Below, piece by piece: positions 53,259 through 61,386 of a stretch of 64,000 nt of DNA. The stretch spans positions 1-64,000 of the forward strand of contig UQLX01000013.1 in NCBI GenBank assembly GCA_900541985.1, in the 5' to 3' direction. The notes beneath the pieces are model-generated. The model saw only the letters and a list, made by a program, of their open reading frames with translations, was not told where the DNA came from and ran no database searches. Numbering within the stretch: position 1 is the stretch's first letter; each line of letters opens with the position of its first letter. The DNA comes from an uncultured Blautia sp. (GTDB lineage: Bacteria > Bacillota > Clostridia > Lachnospirales > Lachnospiraceae). The position numbers and the translations under genes are program-made.

Positions 53259-54050
53259 TCATCCCCCAATCTGTACCCGAAGGGAAGAGCTGCTCTCCGC
53301 CGCCATTTTCAGGGTTTTCATCTTCTCCGGCTCCGGCGGAAGGATTCCTTCCATCAGATACTCCCGTCCCAGACCTTCGTATTTATCCTGCCCCAGTCTG
53401 TGGTAAGGCAGCAAATGCAGTTCCTCCACACCCGGAAGCGTATCTGCAAATGCCGCGATCCCGCGGATTTCTTCCACGGTATCATTGAAGGAAGGGATCA
53501 CCGGAACACGGATAATCAGCCTGGTCTGTCCTGACAGAGCCACCTTACGGGCGTTTTCCATCATCAGCTCGTTAGACCGACCCGTAAACATTTTATGTTT
53601 TTCAGGATTGGTATGCTTGATATCCATAAGATAAAGATCCAGATAAGGAAGCAGCTGGCGGATTTTTTCAAAATCCGCGCAGGCCATACTTTCTATGGCA
53701 GTATTGATCCCTCTTTCCTTTGCCGCCCGGAGAAGATCTCTGGAAAACTCCGGCTGACAGAGACATTCCCCTCCGGAAAGAGTCATTCCTCCTCCCGATC
53801 GGTAGTAATAAGGTCTGTCCTTTTCCACCTCTGCGATCATCTCTGCCACTGTGGTATCTCTTCCGATCACTTTTTCCTCACCCATGACCTTCATGGTCTG
53901 AATTCGGTATTCCTGCGATTCCGGATTACAGCACCAGCGGCACCGGAGTACACATCCCTTCAGAAAAACAATGGTACGGATCCCCGGTCCGTCGTGAACG
54001 GAATATCTCTGGATATCAAATATCCTCCCCTTCGTATTTAAATAATCCAT
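53259..54050 (-). CDS. Glycyl-radical enzyme activase (radical SAM)
   Basis: A 263-residue radical SAM activase. Cluster Cys33, Cys37, Cys40 (KGCVLRCRWCCNPESQ); GGE motif in MTLSGGECLCQP; DIKH motif near 160. Between the CX3CX2C motif and SGGE there are only about 45 residues and no cysteine other than the one in CCN, so the two-cluster ferredoxin insert common in dehydratase activases is absent. Starts at the ATG behind GGAAAGG, 50 bp after the dehydratase gene. Installs the glycyl radical on it. Confidence 0.93.
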   Translation of the reverse strand: MDYLNTKGRIFDIQRYSVHDGPGIRTIVFLKGCVLRCRWCCNPESQEYRIQTMKVMGEEKVIGRDTTVAEMIAEVEKDRPYYYRSGGGMTLSGGECLCQPEFSRDLLRAAKERGINTAIESMACADFEKIRQLLPYLDLYLMDIKHTNPEKHKMFTGRSNELMMENARKVALSGQTRLIIRVPVIPSFNDTVEEIRGIAAFADTLPGVEELHLLPYHRLGQDKYEGLGREYLMEGILPPEPEKMKTLKMAAESSSSLRVQIGG

Positions 54051-54100
54051 AGTATGCCTTTCCTGTATCAACACCTGGTTCTTTTCTTCCGTCAGACCTG

Positions 54101-56620
54101 TCAGAAGCCCTGCTCGGTTCTTCTGATGATATCGTCCTGAAGAGATCTGGAAAGGGTGGTAAACAAAGCGCTGTAACCGGCCACACGGACAACCAGATGC
54201 TTATATTTCTCAGGATTCTTCTGGGCATCCAGAAGCGTATCTCTGTCAACCACGTTAAACTGTACATGCATGCCTTTCTGGTCAAAATAGGAACGGATCA
54301 GCGCCACAAATTTTTCCAGCCCCGCTCTTCCGGCAAGTGCGGAAGGATGAAATTTCTGATTGAACAGTGTTCCGTTTGACACAATATAATGATCCAGTCT
54401 GGAAACAGAAGTCGCTGCAGCAGTCGGCCCTTTTACATCCTTTCCTGCAGATGGTGACACACCGTCAGCTACAGGCGTATGGGCATAGCGTCCGTCAGGT
54501 GTTGCTCCCGTCTGTCCTCCCAGAGGAACATTGGCCGACACAGGATACAGACCGGCCTGGTACTGGCCTCCTCGCGGATTTCTGTAGTTCTGAAGAGGTC
54601 TGGTATATGTATAAGCCACGTCTCTGGCAAAATAATCCACCTCCGGAATATCGTTTCCGAACTTCGGAACCTGATCGATCAAATGATGGATTTCCTCATA
54701 TCTTGCTTTCTGCTGCTCTGTGGGTTTCATATTCAGAACTGTCTGAAGAACAGATGCCGCAGTTTTTTCATCGATGACCTGCCCCTGACCTTCCATTTCT
54801 TTCAGAACAGACGCCGTCATGTCTGCTGCCGTCTGCGAATCGATGCCTTTTCCATAATTCCATGCAAGAGCTTCCTTCAGTTCCTCCATAGATATCATTT
54901 TGTCTTTATACACCAGCTGACGCACCGCATAAAGAGAATCCGCCATATTAGCGATACCGAATCCCTGCGGTCCGGTAAAGTTGTATACTGCTCCGCCCTC
55001 CTGTACAGACATTCCTCTCTTCATACAGTCATCCACCATACAGGACAGGAACGGCAGCGGACATCTTTCCGCATGAGCCACATCAATGGCATTGTCTGCG
55101 TTTACAAGAAGAGAAATGCAGTATTCCATCTGTTTTTTATAGGCATCATAAAATTCTTCAAATGTAGTCATACCGGCAACATCGCCTGTTTTGATGCCCA
55201 CCAGTTCCCCTTTGTCCATACCATTGGAAAATACGAGTTCCAGCGGCCGGCACATATTAAAGAATGCCGCGTCATGCCATCCGTCTGTTTTCCCCGCTTT
55301 CTGGGGTTCCACGCAGCCGATGATATTATATTCTCTGGCGTCTTCAAGAGAAAGTCCGCGGTTCTGCAGAGAAGGAATAATCACCTCGTCATTGTAATAA
55401 GCAGGAAGCCCTATTCCGGTTCTGGTAAGCTCCGCCGCTTTGATCAGGAACTCATGAGGAGAACCGTTCCAGACTCTTACAGAAAGAGACGGCTGCGGCA
55501 GATGAACATGCATAGACGCCTGAATGGACATGATGGAAAGGTCATTTGTCACATCTTCTCCATCTTTGTTCTGTCCTCCTGCGATCAGGTTCTGAAACAG
55601 GCTGTATCCCGCAAAGCCTTCTGCCGAAGCCGCATCACGGCATTTATTCAGGTCATTGAGCTTCACCCAGATACAGTCCATCAGCTCCTGTGCAAATTCT
55701 CTGGTGATATTTCCATTGTCCAGATCCTTCTTATAATATGGATACATATACTGGTCAAAACGCCCCGGTGAAATAGAATGGCCGCTGGACTCCAGCTGAA
55801 TCAGCTGCTGGACAAACCAGAACGACTGACACGCCTCATAAAATCCATTTGCCCCTTTCGCCGGAACTCTGCTGCAGTTCATTGCTATAATGTGCAGTTC
55901 TTCTTTTCTGACCGGATCGCTGCATTCTGCAGCCAGCTTCTCAGCCAGCGCCGCATAGCGCTGCGCATACTCAATTACTGCCTGACAGCTCAAGATCACT
56001 GCATTCAGAAAATGAGAGCATCTTGCATAATCTTCATCGCCTACCTGACATTTGTCCAGCTCCGCCTGGGCCTTTGCCATAATCCCCTCATAACCGATTG
56101 CAAGAACCTCTTCGTATTTTACTGTTACATGTCCTACACCATTATAAAAATAATTTCCCGGTGTAAAAATATTATGTTCGATCGCCCGAACAGCCTCCGG
56201 TGCCATGTAAGAAGTCGCAAGTTCACTGGTTGTTCTTCCCTTCCAGTATTTATGTACCTCCCTCAGCTCCTGCTTTGTCTCTTCGGCGATATAAAACGGG
56301 TCCGCGCTCCTCGTTTCAACCGTATCCAGTTCATCCTCCAGCCACTGATAAGAAAATTCCGGATAGGTCTGACAGCCTCTTGGTGCTATGGTACTGCTTC
56401 CCACGATCAGTTCCTCATCACGGATAATAATGGGAATATGACGCAGGATATGAGCAAATGCCTCCGCACGCCTGGTGATCATCGGCTGTCCTTCCGTTTC
56501 TTTATAGGACTCTGTAAGCAGCTTCGCTCTGGCAGATTCGATCACCGGCATTTTCTCATACAGATGGTCAACCAGTCTTGTGATCCTGGATGACTTTGGA
56601 ATGTCTGTGGTATTAAACAT
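54101..56620 (-). CDS. Glycyl-radical 1,2-propanediol dehydratase
   Basis: An 839-residue oxygen-sensitive diol dehydratase that needs no B12. Thiyl Cys436 and base Glu438 in NIIGCVEPQ; His164, His281/Ser282, Tyr339 and Asp446 sit where the glycerol/propanediol dehydratases of this family have their substrate ligands; radical Gly815 in RVAGYSAL near the C-terminus. Propanediol is favoured over glycerol by context only. Start at the ATG behind AAAGGAG. No N-terminal encapsulation extension is visible, so targeting must use other contacts. Own consensus promoter. Confidence 0.94.
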   Translation of the reverse strand: MFNTTDIPKSSRITRLVDHLYEKMPVIESARAKLLTESYKETEGQPMITRRAEAFAHILRHIPIIIRDEELIVGSSTIAPRGCQTYPEFSYQWLEDELDTVETRSADPFYIAEETKQELREVHKYWKGRTTSELATSYMAPEAVRAIEHNIFTPGNYFYNGVGHVTVKYEEVLAIGYEGIMAKAQAELDKCQVGDEDYARCSHFLNAVILSCQAVIEYAQRYAALAEKLAAECSDPVRKEELHIIAMNCSRVPAKGANGFYEACQSFWFVQQLIQLESSGHSISPGRFDQYMYPYYKKDLDNGNITREFAQELMDCIWVKLNDLNKCRDAASAEGFAGYSLFQNLIAGGQNKDGEDVTNDLSIMSIQASMHVHLPQPSLSVRVWNGSPHEFLIKAAELTRTGIGLPAYYNDEVIIPSLQNRGLSLEDAREYNIIGCVEPQKAGKTDGWHDAAFFNMCRPLELVFSNGMDKGELVGIKTGDVAGMTTFEEFYDAYKKQMEYCISLLVNADNAIDVAHAERCPLPFLSCMVDDCMKRGMSVQEGGAVYNFTGPQGFGIANMADSLYAVRQLVYKDKMISMEELKEALAWNYGKGIDSQTAADMTASVLKEMEGQGQVIDEKTAASVLQTVLNMKPTEQQKARYEEIHHLIDQVPKFGNDIPEVDYFARDVAYTYTRPLQNYRNPRGGQYQAGLYPVSANVPLGGQTGATPDGRYAHTPVADGVSPSAGKDVKGPTAAATSVSRLDHYIVSNGTLFNQKFHPSALAGRAGLEKFVALIRSYFDQKGMHVQFNVVDRDTLLDAQKNPEKYKHLVVRVAGYSALFTTLSRSLQDDIIRRTEQGF

Positions 56621-56676
56621 CTCCACGCTTCTCCTTTCTCCCGGCATCTTCAGACGCCATGGTTCATATAAGCGAT

Positions 56677-56705
56677 ATTATATCGTATTTCCTGATATGT
56701 GTCAA
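56677..56705 (-). promoter_or_regulatory. Consensus promoter of glycyl-radical dehydratase
   Basis: Minus strand TTGACA, exactly 17 bases, TATAAT: a perfect sigma-A promoter. Upstream lies an ACAACA-containing A-rich stretch resembling that before fucA. Confidence 0.88.
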
Positions 56706-56812
56706 TGAAATCAACACAATCTAACATATGTATGTGAGGTTTTCCTTTTGTTTTTCATGTGTTTTTTGTTGTTTTTTATTTATTGTATTTTTACAGAAAC
56801 AAGAACCCATAC

Positions 56813-56851
56813 AAAAAGGACCATCCGGATATATTCTTATCTGATGGTCCT
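56813..56851 (-). terminator. Terminator after DUF3793 gene
   Basis: AGGACCATC/GATGGTCCT stem followed by TTTTTGT on the minus strand. Confidence 0.85.
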
Positions 56852-56889
56852 GATCCTGTTATTTTTCAACATCGCAAAATGTCCCGGTG

Positions 56890-57441
56890 TCAGACTGCTA
56901 CCGTCAGACACTCAATACTTTTTCCTCTGTTCCATTGACTGCAGTAGATGCTGGTACATTTCCGGAAGCGTTCAAATCTGCACTTTGCCTCCTGTTCATT
57001 TCCATATACCTTCCAGCACCCGCTGCATTTGTACCCTTCGGCCCTGTTTTCAATAAATCCTTTTACATCCTCCGGAGGATATCCCAGAAACAATCCAATT
57101 TCATGAGGGAATTCTTCAGACTCCTTCAGACGTCTGCTCAGACGGACGATACATTTATCCGGGGTGTCCGAAAAGTATCCATATTGCTTCAGAATCTCTG
57201 CCGTCTCCTTTACAGCAAAGTCTTCCTTTAATTTTCCCGGTCTGTATAAATAAAGAAGCGCTGTTTTTTCTGTCACACGCAAGGGAACGATACGGACTCC
57301 CTTGGAGGCAAGTCTGCGATTCAAAGAACGAAGCGCTTTCTGCAGCTGAGTTTTCCCTGTATATGTACAGCTGAAAAGATTTCCGGTCTTCAGCCCGGCA
57401 AGTGTAGGAGAGCCGTGACGGATCACCATTTCATCAGACAT
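56890..57441 (-). CDS. DUF3793 family protein
   Basis: A 183-residue clostridial DUF3793 protein of unknown biochemical role. Starts at MSDEMVIRHGSPTLAGLKTGNLF, overlapping the DUF2325 gene by 8 bp. Typical family segments: PHEIGLFLGYPPEDVKGFIENR and KCSGCWKVYGNEQEAKCRFERFRKC, with several cysteines that could bind metal. Family members often sit near iron-uptake and flavodoxin genes. Confidence 0.82.
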   Translation of the reverse strand: MSDEMVIRHGSPTLAGLKTGNLFSCTYTGKTQLQKALRSLNRRLASKGVRIVPLRVTEKTALLYLYRPGKLKEDFAVKETAEILKQYGYFSDTPDKCIVRLSRRLKESEEFPHEIGLFLGYPPEDVKGFIENRAEGYKCSGCWKVYGNEQEAKCRFERFRKCTSIYCSQWNRGKSIECLTVAV

Positions 57442-57724
57442 AAGCCACCTCCACATTTTCTTCCAGTATATTTTTCAAAGCCGACATAGAACTGGTATTG
57501 GAACGAACCACCCGCACATTCTGCCCTTTTGTCTCATTTAAAGCATTACGCACCATTTTATGGGATACAGTTCCTGTAAAAAGCACCATCAGATCCGGAC
57601 TTCCAATTCCCTTAAGGCTGCTGTTCTGTTTCGGAAATACTTTTGCATTACATCGATACGCACGGCACAGATCCTTATAACGTCGTACCATACATTCATT
57701 TCCTCCGATGATCACTACACTCAT
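57434..57724 (-). CDS. DUF2325 domain protein
   Basis: A 96-residue DUF2325 protein (MSVVIIGGNECMVRRYKDLCRAYRCNAKVFP; LMVLFTGTVSHKMVRNALN; VRVVRSNTSSMSAL). Starts at the ATG behind AAAGGAG. Its leader contains a consensus promoter with two TTAG-N6-CTAA palindromes, so it is likely repressed by metal. First of two genes with DUF3793. Confidence 0.82.
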   Translation of the reverse strand: MSVVIIGGNECMVRRYKDLCRAYRCNAKVFPKQNSSLKGIGSPDLMVLFTGTVSHKMVRNALNETKGQNVRVVRSNTSSMSALKNILEENVEVAYV

Positions 57725-57743
57725 AAATACCGCTCCTTTCAAA

Positions 57744-57757
57744 TTAGTTTTGGCTAA
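57744..57757. promoter_or_regulatory. DtxR/MntR-like operator half pair 1
   Basis: TTAG-N6-CTAA palindrome in the leader of the DUF2325 gene. Confidence 0.55.
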
Positions 57758-57803
57758 CTTCCCTTGTAAAAGAAAGCGCCTGTACGGCGCTTCATATACT
57801 TTT

Positions 57804-57819
57804 GTTAGTTCCATCTAAC
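57804..57819. promoter_or_regulatory. DtxR/MntR-like operator half pair 2
   Basis: Perfect GTTAG-N6-CTAAC palindrome placed at the expected transcription start. Confidence 0.6.
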
Positions 57820-57825
57820 ATATAT

Positions 57826-57854
57826 ATCTTACCTGATATTTTCGAAAATGTCAA
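57826..57854 (-). promoter_or_regulatory. Promoter of DUF2325-DUF3793 operon
   Basis: Minus strand TTGACA, 17-base spacer, TAAGAT, directly followed by the operator at 57804-57819. Confidence 0.8.
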
Positions 57855-57861
57855 TACTTTT

Positions 57862-58461
57862 TCACTTACTTTCTCCAACAGAAAAAATAAGTATTTTCTC
57901 TCTTTCATTCTCCCCCGGAAACAGATCTCTGCAGCTGATCATCCCCCTTGCATCAAGTTCTTCCAGATCTGTCAGATACCGCACATATTCTTCTGAAGGA
58001 TAGTAAAAATACAAGCGTATCTCCCGCGGATTTTCATAATGGGATTCCCGAATCCGTGCCATTGCTTTTTTCAGGATTTCCACGCAAAAAGGATTGAAAA
58101 AAAAGCACCTGTCAATCTCCGGCGGAACCTGGTATACAGATGCATCTGCCAGTTCAAATCTCACTTTTCGCCCGGAAACTGATTTTTCTTTATTTTTAAG
58201 AGCCATTTGATAGATTCTTTCATTGTATTCCATCCCCATTGACCTGCATCCGGTCTGATAGGACAAAAAGAAATCCACACGCCCTTTTCCACAGCCATAA
58301 TCCAGAAGCGTATTCTTTCTCCCAATCTCTCCGCTGTTCCCCAGACGTTCCAGAACGGAATACGGAGTAGGCTCATAAGGGTATTTATACTGGTTTGAGC
58401 CGGTATCATCTCTGCCGGACGTACGAATCCTCAAAAGTCTGTCCCAGGAATCTTCTTTCAT
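57862..58461 (-). CDS. SAM-dependent methyltransferase
   Basis: A 199-residue class I methyltransferase. SAM motif I is LLDYGCGKGRVDFFL; motif post I MGMEYNERIYQMA; ELADASVYQVP; a FFFNPF step near 115 in place of the usual NPPY. Start at the ATG behind AAGGAGG. Substrate unknown. Monocistronic by appearance, about 100 bp downstream of the transporter gene. Confidence 0.8.
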   Translation of the reverse strand: MKEDSWDRLLRIRTSGRDDTGSNQYKYPYEPTPYSVLERLGNSGEIGRKNTLLDYGCGKGRVDFFLSYQTGCRSMGMEYNERIYQMALKNKEKSVSGRKVRFELADASVYQVPPEIDRCFFFNPFCVEILKKAMARIRESHYENPREIRLYFYYPSEEYVRYLTDLEELDARGMISCRDLFPGENEREKILIFSVGESK

Positions 58462-58500
58462 AACAACCTCCTTGTACACAAACAAACTTTCTCTCAGCGA

Positions 58501-58543
58501 AAAAAATGCAGAATCAGCTCATCATCTTCCGATCCTGCATTTT
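58501..58543 (-). terminator. Terminator after NhaC-family gene
   Basis: AAATGCAG/CTGCATTT stem then a run of seven T on the minus strand. Confidence 0.82.
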
Positions 58544-58562
58544 CATTTCTTATAGATACAAA

Positions 58563-60206
58563 TTATTTATTTTTTTCATTCTCCAGATGCTCCTCAAGTG
58601 TTGGATTCAAATGGCGAATCACAAACAGCGTAATAAGCATCAATACAATTCCCACCGGAAGCGCGATCCATGCTGTTTTTACAAATCCGGCAACCAGATA
58701 TGTCACGAAAGAAACTGCGGCTGCAAGAATTGCATAAGGAAGCTGGGTGGAAACATGGTTTACATGATCGCACTGAGCGCCCGCCGACGCCATGATCGTG
58801 GTATCCGAAATCGGTGAACAGTGATCTCCGCATACAGCTCCTGCCATACATGCAGAAATGGAAATAATCATAAGTTCAGGATCAGAGTTTTCAAATACTG
58901 CAACAACGATCGGGATCAGGATACCAAAGGTTCCCCAGGAGGTTCCTGTAGCAAAAGCAAGTCCGCATCCAACCAGGAAAATAATAGCCGGAAGAATATT
59001 CATCAGACCGCCTGCTGCAGAACGCATCGCATTTTCTACAAAAGCTGCCGCTCCAAGGCTGTCTGTCATAGCCTTTAAAGACCATGCAAATACAAGAATC
59101 AGAATAGCCGGAACCATCGCTTTAAATCCTTCCGGAAGAGAATTCATACATTCTCTGAAAGAAAGAACTTTTCTCAGCATATAAAAAGCAACCGTTAATA
59201 CAAAGGCAAAAGCGCTTCCCAGCGTCAGGCCTACAGAAGCGTCACTCTGTGAAAAAGCGGTTACAAAATCTGCACCGCTGAAAAATCCGCCGGTATAGAT
59301 CATTCCGATCACACAGAATATAACAAGACAGATGATCGGAAATACCAGATCGATCACGCGGCCCCTTGGATTTACCTTGTCTTCTTTTGCCGCATCTGCA
59401 TAAGGTCTTCCCGCTGTTGTATAAAGATCTCCTTTCAGACCGTTTACCTCATGAACTCTCATGCTTCCGAACTCTGTTTTCATCAGAACCATACCAACCA
59501 TCATGACAATAGTAAGCAGCGCATAAAAATTATACGGAATAGCGCGGACAAAAATAGAAAGACCATCCTCTCCCTCTACAAAACCACTGACAGCAGCGGC
59601 CCAGGAAGAAATCGGGGCAATGATGCATACCGGAGCGGCTGTTGCGTCGATCAGGTATGCAAGCTTCGCTCTTGACACATGATGCTTGTCTGTAACCGGG
59701 CGCATAACGCTTCCTACTGTCAGACAGTTAAAATAATCGTCAATAAAGATCAGAACACCCAGAACAACCGTAGCAAGCTCCGCACCAACTCTTGTTTTGA
59801 TTCTCTTGCTTGCCCAGCGTCCAAATGCGGCGGAACCGCCTGCCTTGTTCATCATGCAGACCATCGTCCCCAGGATTACAAGGAAAATAAGGATTCCGAC
59901 ATTGTAGCTGTCAGAAAGGACACTGATGATCCCATCCTGAAAAATATGGGTAACCGTTCCCTCAAAAGCAAAGCCGGAATACAGAAGTCCCCCCATAAGA
60001 ATTCCAAGGAACAGTGAACTGTACACCTCTTTTGTGATAAGAGCCAGACCAATGGCAACTACAGGCGGTACAAGAGCCCAGAAGGTTGCGTAAAGAGCCG
60101 GCTGTGCGGCTTCCTCCTCTGCTGCAAACACACACAGGGGACTTGCCAGAATTCCCAGAACTGCCATGGTCAGAATTGCCATGAACGCTCTTTTTTTGTT
60201 TCTCAT
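58563..60206 (-). CDS. lysW: NhaC-family transporter, likely lysine transporter LysW
   Basis: A 547-residue NhaC-superfamily membrane protein with about 12 transmembrane segments. Seen: GLALITKEVYSSLFLGILMGGLLY, FIDDYFNCLTVGSVMRP with conserved acidic residues, and GDHCSPISDTTIMASAGAQCDHVNHVSTQ near the C-terminus. Sequence alone would suggest Na+/H+ antiport, but the leader carries a lysine riboswitch and terminator; this riboswitch is known to control an NhaC-type lysine transporter class in firmicutes. Hence cation-coupled lysine uptake is preferred. GGGAGG start. Confidence 0.88.
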   Translation of the reverse strand: MRNKKRAFMAILTMAVLGILASPLCVFAAEEEAAQPALYATFWALVPPVVAIGLALITKEVYSSLFLGILMGGLLYSGFAFEGTVTHIFQDGIISVLSDSYNVGILIFLVILGTMVCMMNKAGGSAAFGRWASKRIKTRVGAELATVVLGVLIFIDDYFNCLTVGSVMRPVTDKHHVSRAKLAYLIDATAAPVCIIAPISSWAAAVSGFVEGEDGLSIFVRAIPYNFYALLTIVMMVGMVLMKTEFGSMRVHEVNGLKGDLYTTAGRPYADAAKEDKVNPRGRVIDLVFPIICLVIFCVIGMIYTGGFFSGADFVTAFSQSDASVGLTLGSAFAFVLTVAFYMLRKVLSFRECMNSLPEGFKAMVPAILILVFAWSLKAMTDSLGAAAFVENAMRSAAGGLMNILPAIIFLVGCGLAFATGTSWGTFGILIPIVVAVFENSDPELMIISISACMAGAVCGDHCSPISDTTIMASAGAQCDHVNHVSTQLPYAILAAAVSFVTYLVAGFVKTAWIALPVGIVLMLITLFVIRHLNPTLEEHLENEKNK

Positions 60207-60225
60207 TTCTTTCCTCCCTCTGATA

Positions 60226-60270
60226 TAAAAAGAGCCATGGAATTCATCCCACACGGGAACCCTCCATGGC
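60226..60270 (-). terminator. Riboswitch expression-platform terminator
   Basis: GCCATGGA/TCCATGGC stem with a long loop then TCTTTTT on the minus strand, just before the ribosome site of the transporter gene. Confidence 0.82.
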
Positions 60271-60315
60271 ATCTGATCTTTGTCCGATATAATTCATGCA
60301 TCTGATCTGTCAGTC

Positions 60316-60491
60316 CTGATAGCGCTCCACATCTGTGACAGTACGCAAAATATTCTCCTGCGTCCCAGGGTCTCGCCTCCTGGCGGTGAAAACCCTTCGG
60401 CGGTTTTTCCTTTCATCGGAAACAGCCTGCCATGGCCTGACGCATACTGCGTCCGTTTCCGGGTACTGATAAAACCCGCGCCTCTATCCTG
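60316..60491 (-). ncRNA. Lysine riboswitch (L box)
   Basis: On the minus strand the leader carries the conserved L-box blocks in order: GGATAGAGGCGCGG, then CAGTA, GCCGAAGGGTT, CCGCCAGGAGG, CTGGGACGCAG, ACTGTCACAGATGTGGAGCGCTATC. The first and last blocks pair (GATAG/CTATC) as the P1 helix. A terminator follows, so lysine binding should stop transcription of the transporter. Boundaries are within a few bases. Confidence 0.9.
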
Positions 60492-60614
60492 TACTCTTTT
60501 GTATCTGTTTTGTTCACTTTACTTTAACAGCTTTCTCCGGAAATAGCAAGCCGTTTTTATCAATTTGTGGATTTTTATATAATATTTCGGCGATATAGAC
60601 AGACCTCCGGTTTC

Positions 60615-60824
60615 TTACTTTTTATCTTTTGAATTAAAATAAATTTCCGCCTTTTCTTCAAATGCATGCAGAGACTCTGCCTTAGCCGCTATTTTTAGCA
60701 AAGCTCTTAGCTTTATCAGATCTTCAAGATCCACAAGCTTTGTCTGCAGGTCTTCCGGGATCTCCCCCAGATCTTCCAGAAATTCCAAAATATTTTCCCT
60801 TGTCGCTTCCAGACGCCCCTCCCG
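60615..60824 (-). pseudogene. C-terminal fragment of Rpn-type nuclease/transposase, copy 2
   Basis: Encodes GRLEATRENILEFLEDLG through AEIYFNSKDKK, the C-terminal tail of Rpn-family (PD-(D/E)XK) proteins. The catalytic domain is absent, and the upstream open frame is unrelated. Nearly identical to the tail of the fragment at 61383. Confidence 0.7.
60622..60816. repeat. Direct repeat, right-hand partner at 61397
   Basis: About 190 bases, roughly nine tenths identical to 61397-61591, containing the Rpn tail codons. The pair brackets one small membrane-protein gene. Confidence 0.8.
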
Positions 60825-60849
60825 TAAAACAGTACCCGAATCATAGCCA

Positions 60850-61386
60850 TTACGGTTCTGCCCGATATGAATACAGAATCTCATCTGACAAATAAGGTTC
60901 TTGTTCCTCTACTGAAATCGGCTCGGACACATCAGGAACGTTTTTCAGAACAACCTTAGTAACATTCCCCTTCTCAATAAGCGCATCTGTACTGAAACAC
61001 CTCCCCGGTGTATCTGCCTGCTGTTTCTCTGTATACATTGTCCACATTTTGATTACATCCTGCTGTTTATTATATACAAGAATTTTGGCGCACAGTCTTC
61101 CATCTATTACATTGGCAATCTTCAAAGCACAATTCTTCCTGTTTTGGGCATTTTTTAGAAAATCTTCGATTTTGTTATTGGGAGTGTCCATAACATCAGA
61201 TACATCAATAAATCCTTTTGCTTTTAAGTCTTCCATAGAAACAGACATGTCCAACGCCAAAAGTTCCTCCCATGCATCATCCTCCGTATAATGCTTAACA
61301 ACAGCTGCTAACAACAGAAGGATAATTACTGCAGCGGCAACAGCAAATACCCAGTCTCGTTTTTCCATGATTTGCGTTTTCCTCAT
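60850..61386 (-). CDS. Small membrane-anchored protein of unknown family
   Basis: A 178-residue protein, not recognised. One N-terminal transmembrane helix (WVFAVAAAVIILLLLAAVV), then an outside acidic domain with DVSDVMDTPNNKIEDFL, a Cys-containing strand region and ISVEEQEPYLSDEILYSY. Start at ATGAGGAAA behind AGGTGG; a later ATG (61368) is possible. Lies between two direct repeats of Rpn tail sequence, as if inserted or captured. Confidence 0.6.
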   Translation of the reverse strand: MRKTQIMEKRDWVFAVAAAVIILLLLAAVVKHYTEDDAWEELLALDMSVSMEDLKAKGFIDVSDVMDTPNNKIEDFLKNAQNRKNCALKIANVIDGRLCAKILVYNKQQDVIKMWTMYTEKQQADTPGRCFSTDALIEKGNVTKVVLKNVPDVSEPISVEEQEPYLSDEILYSYRAEP

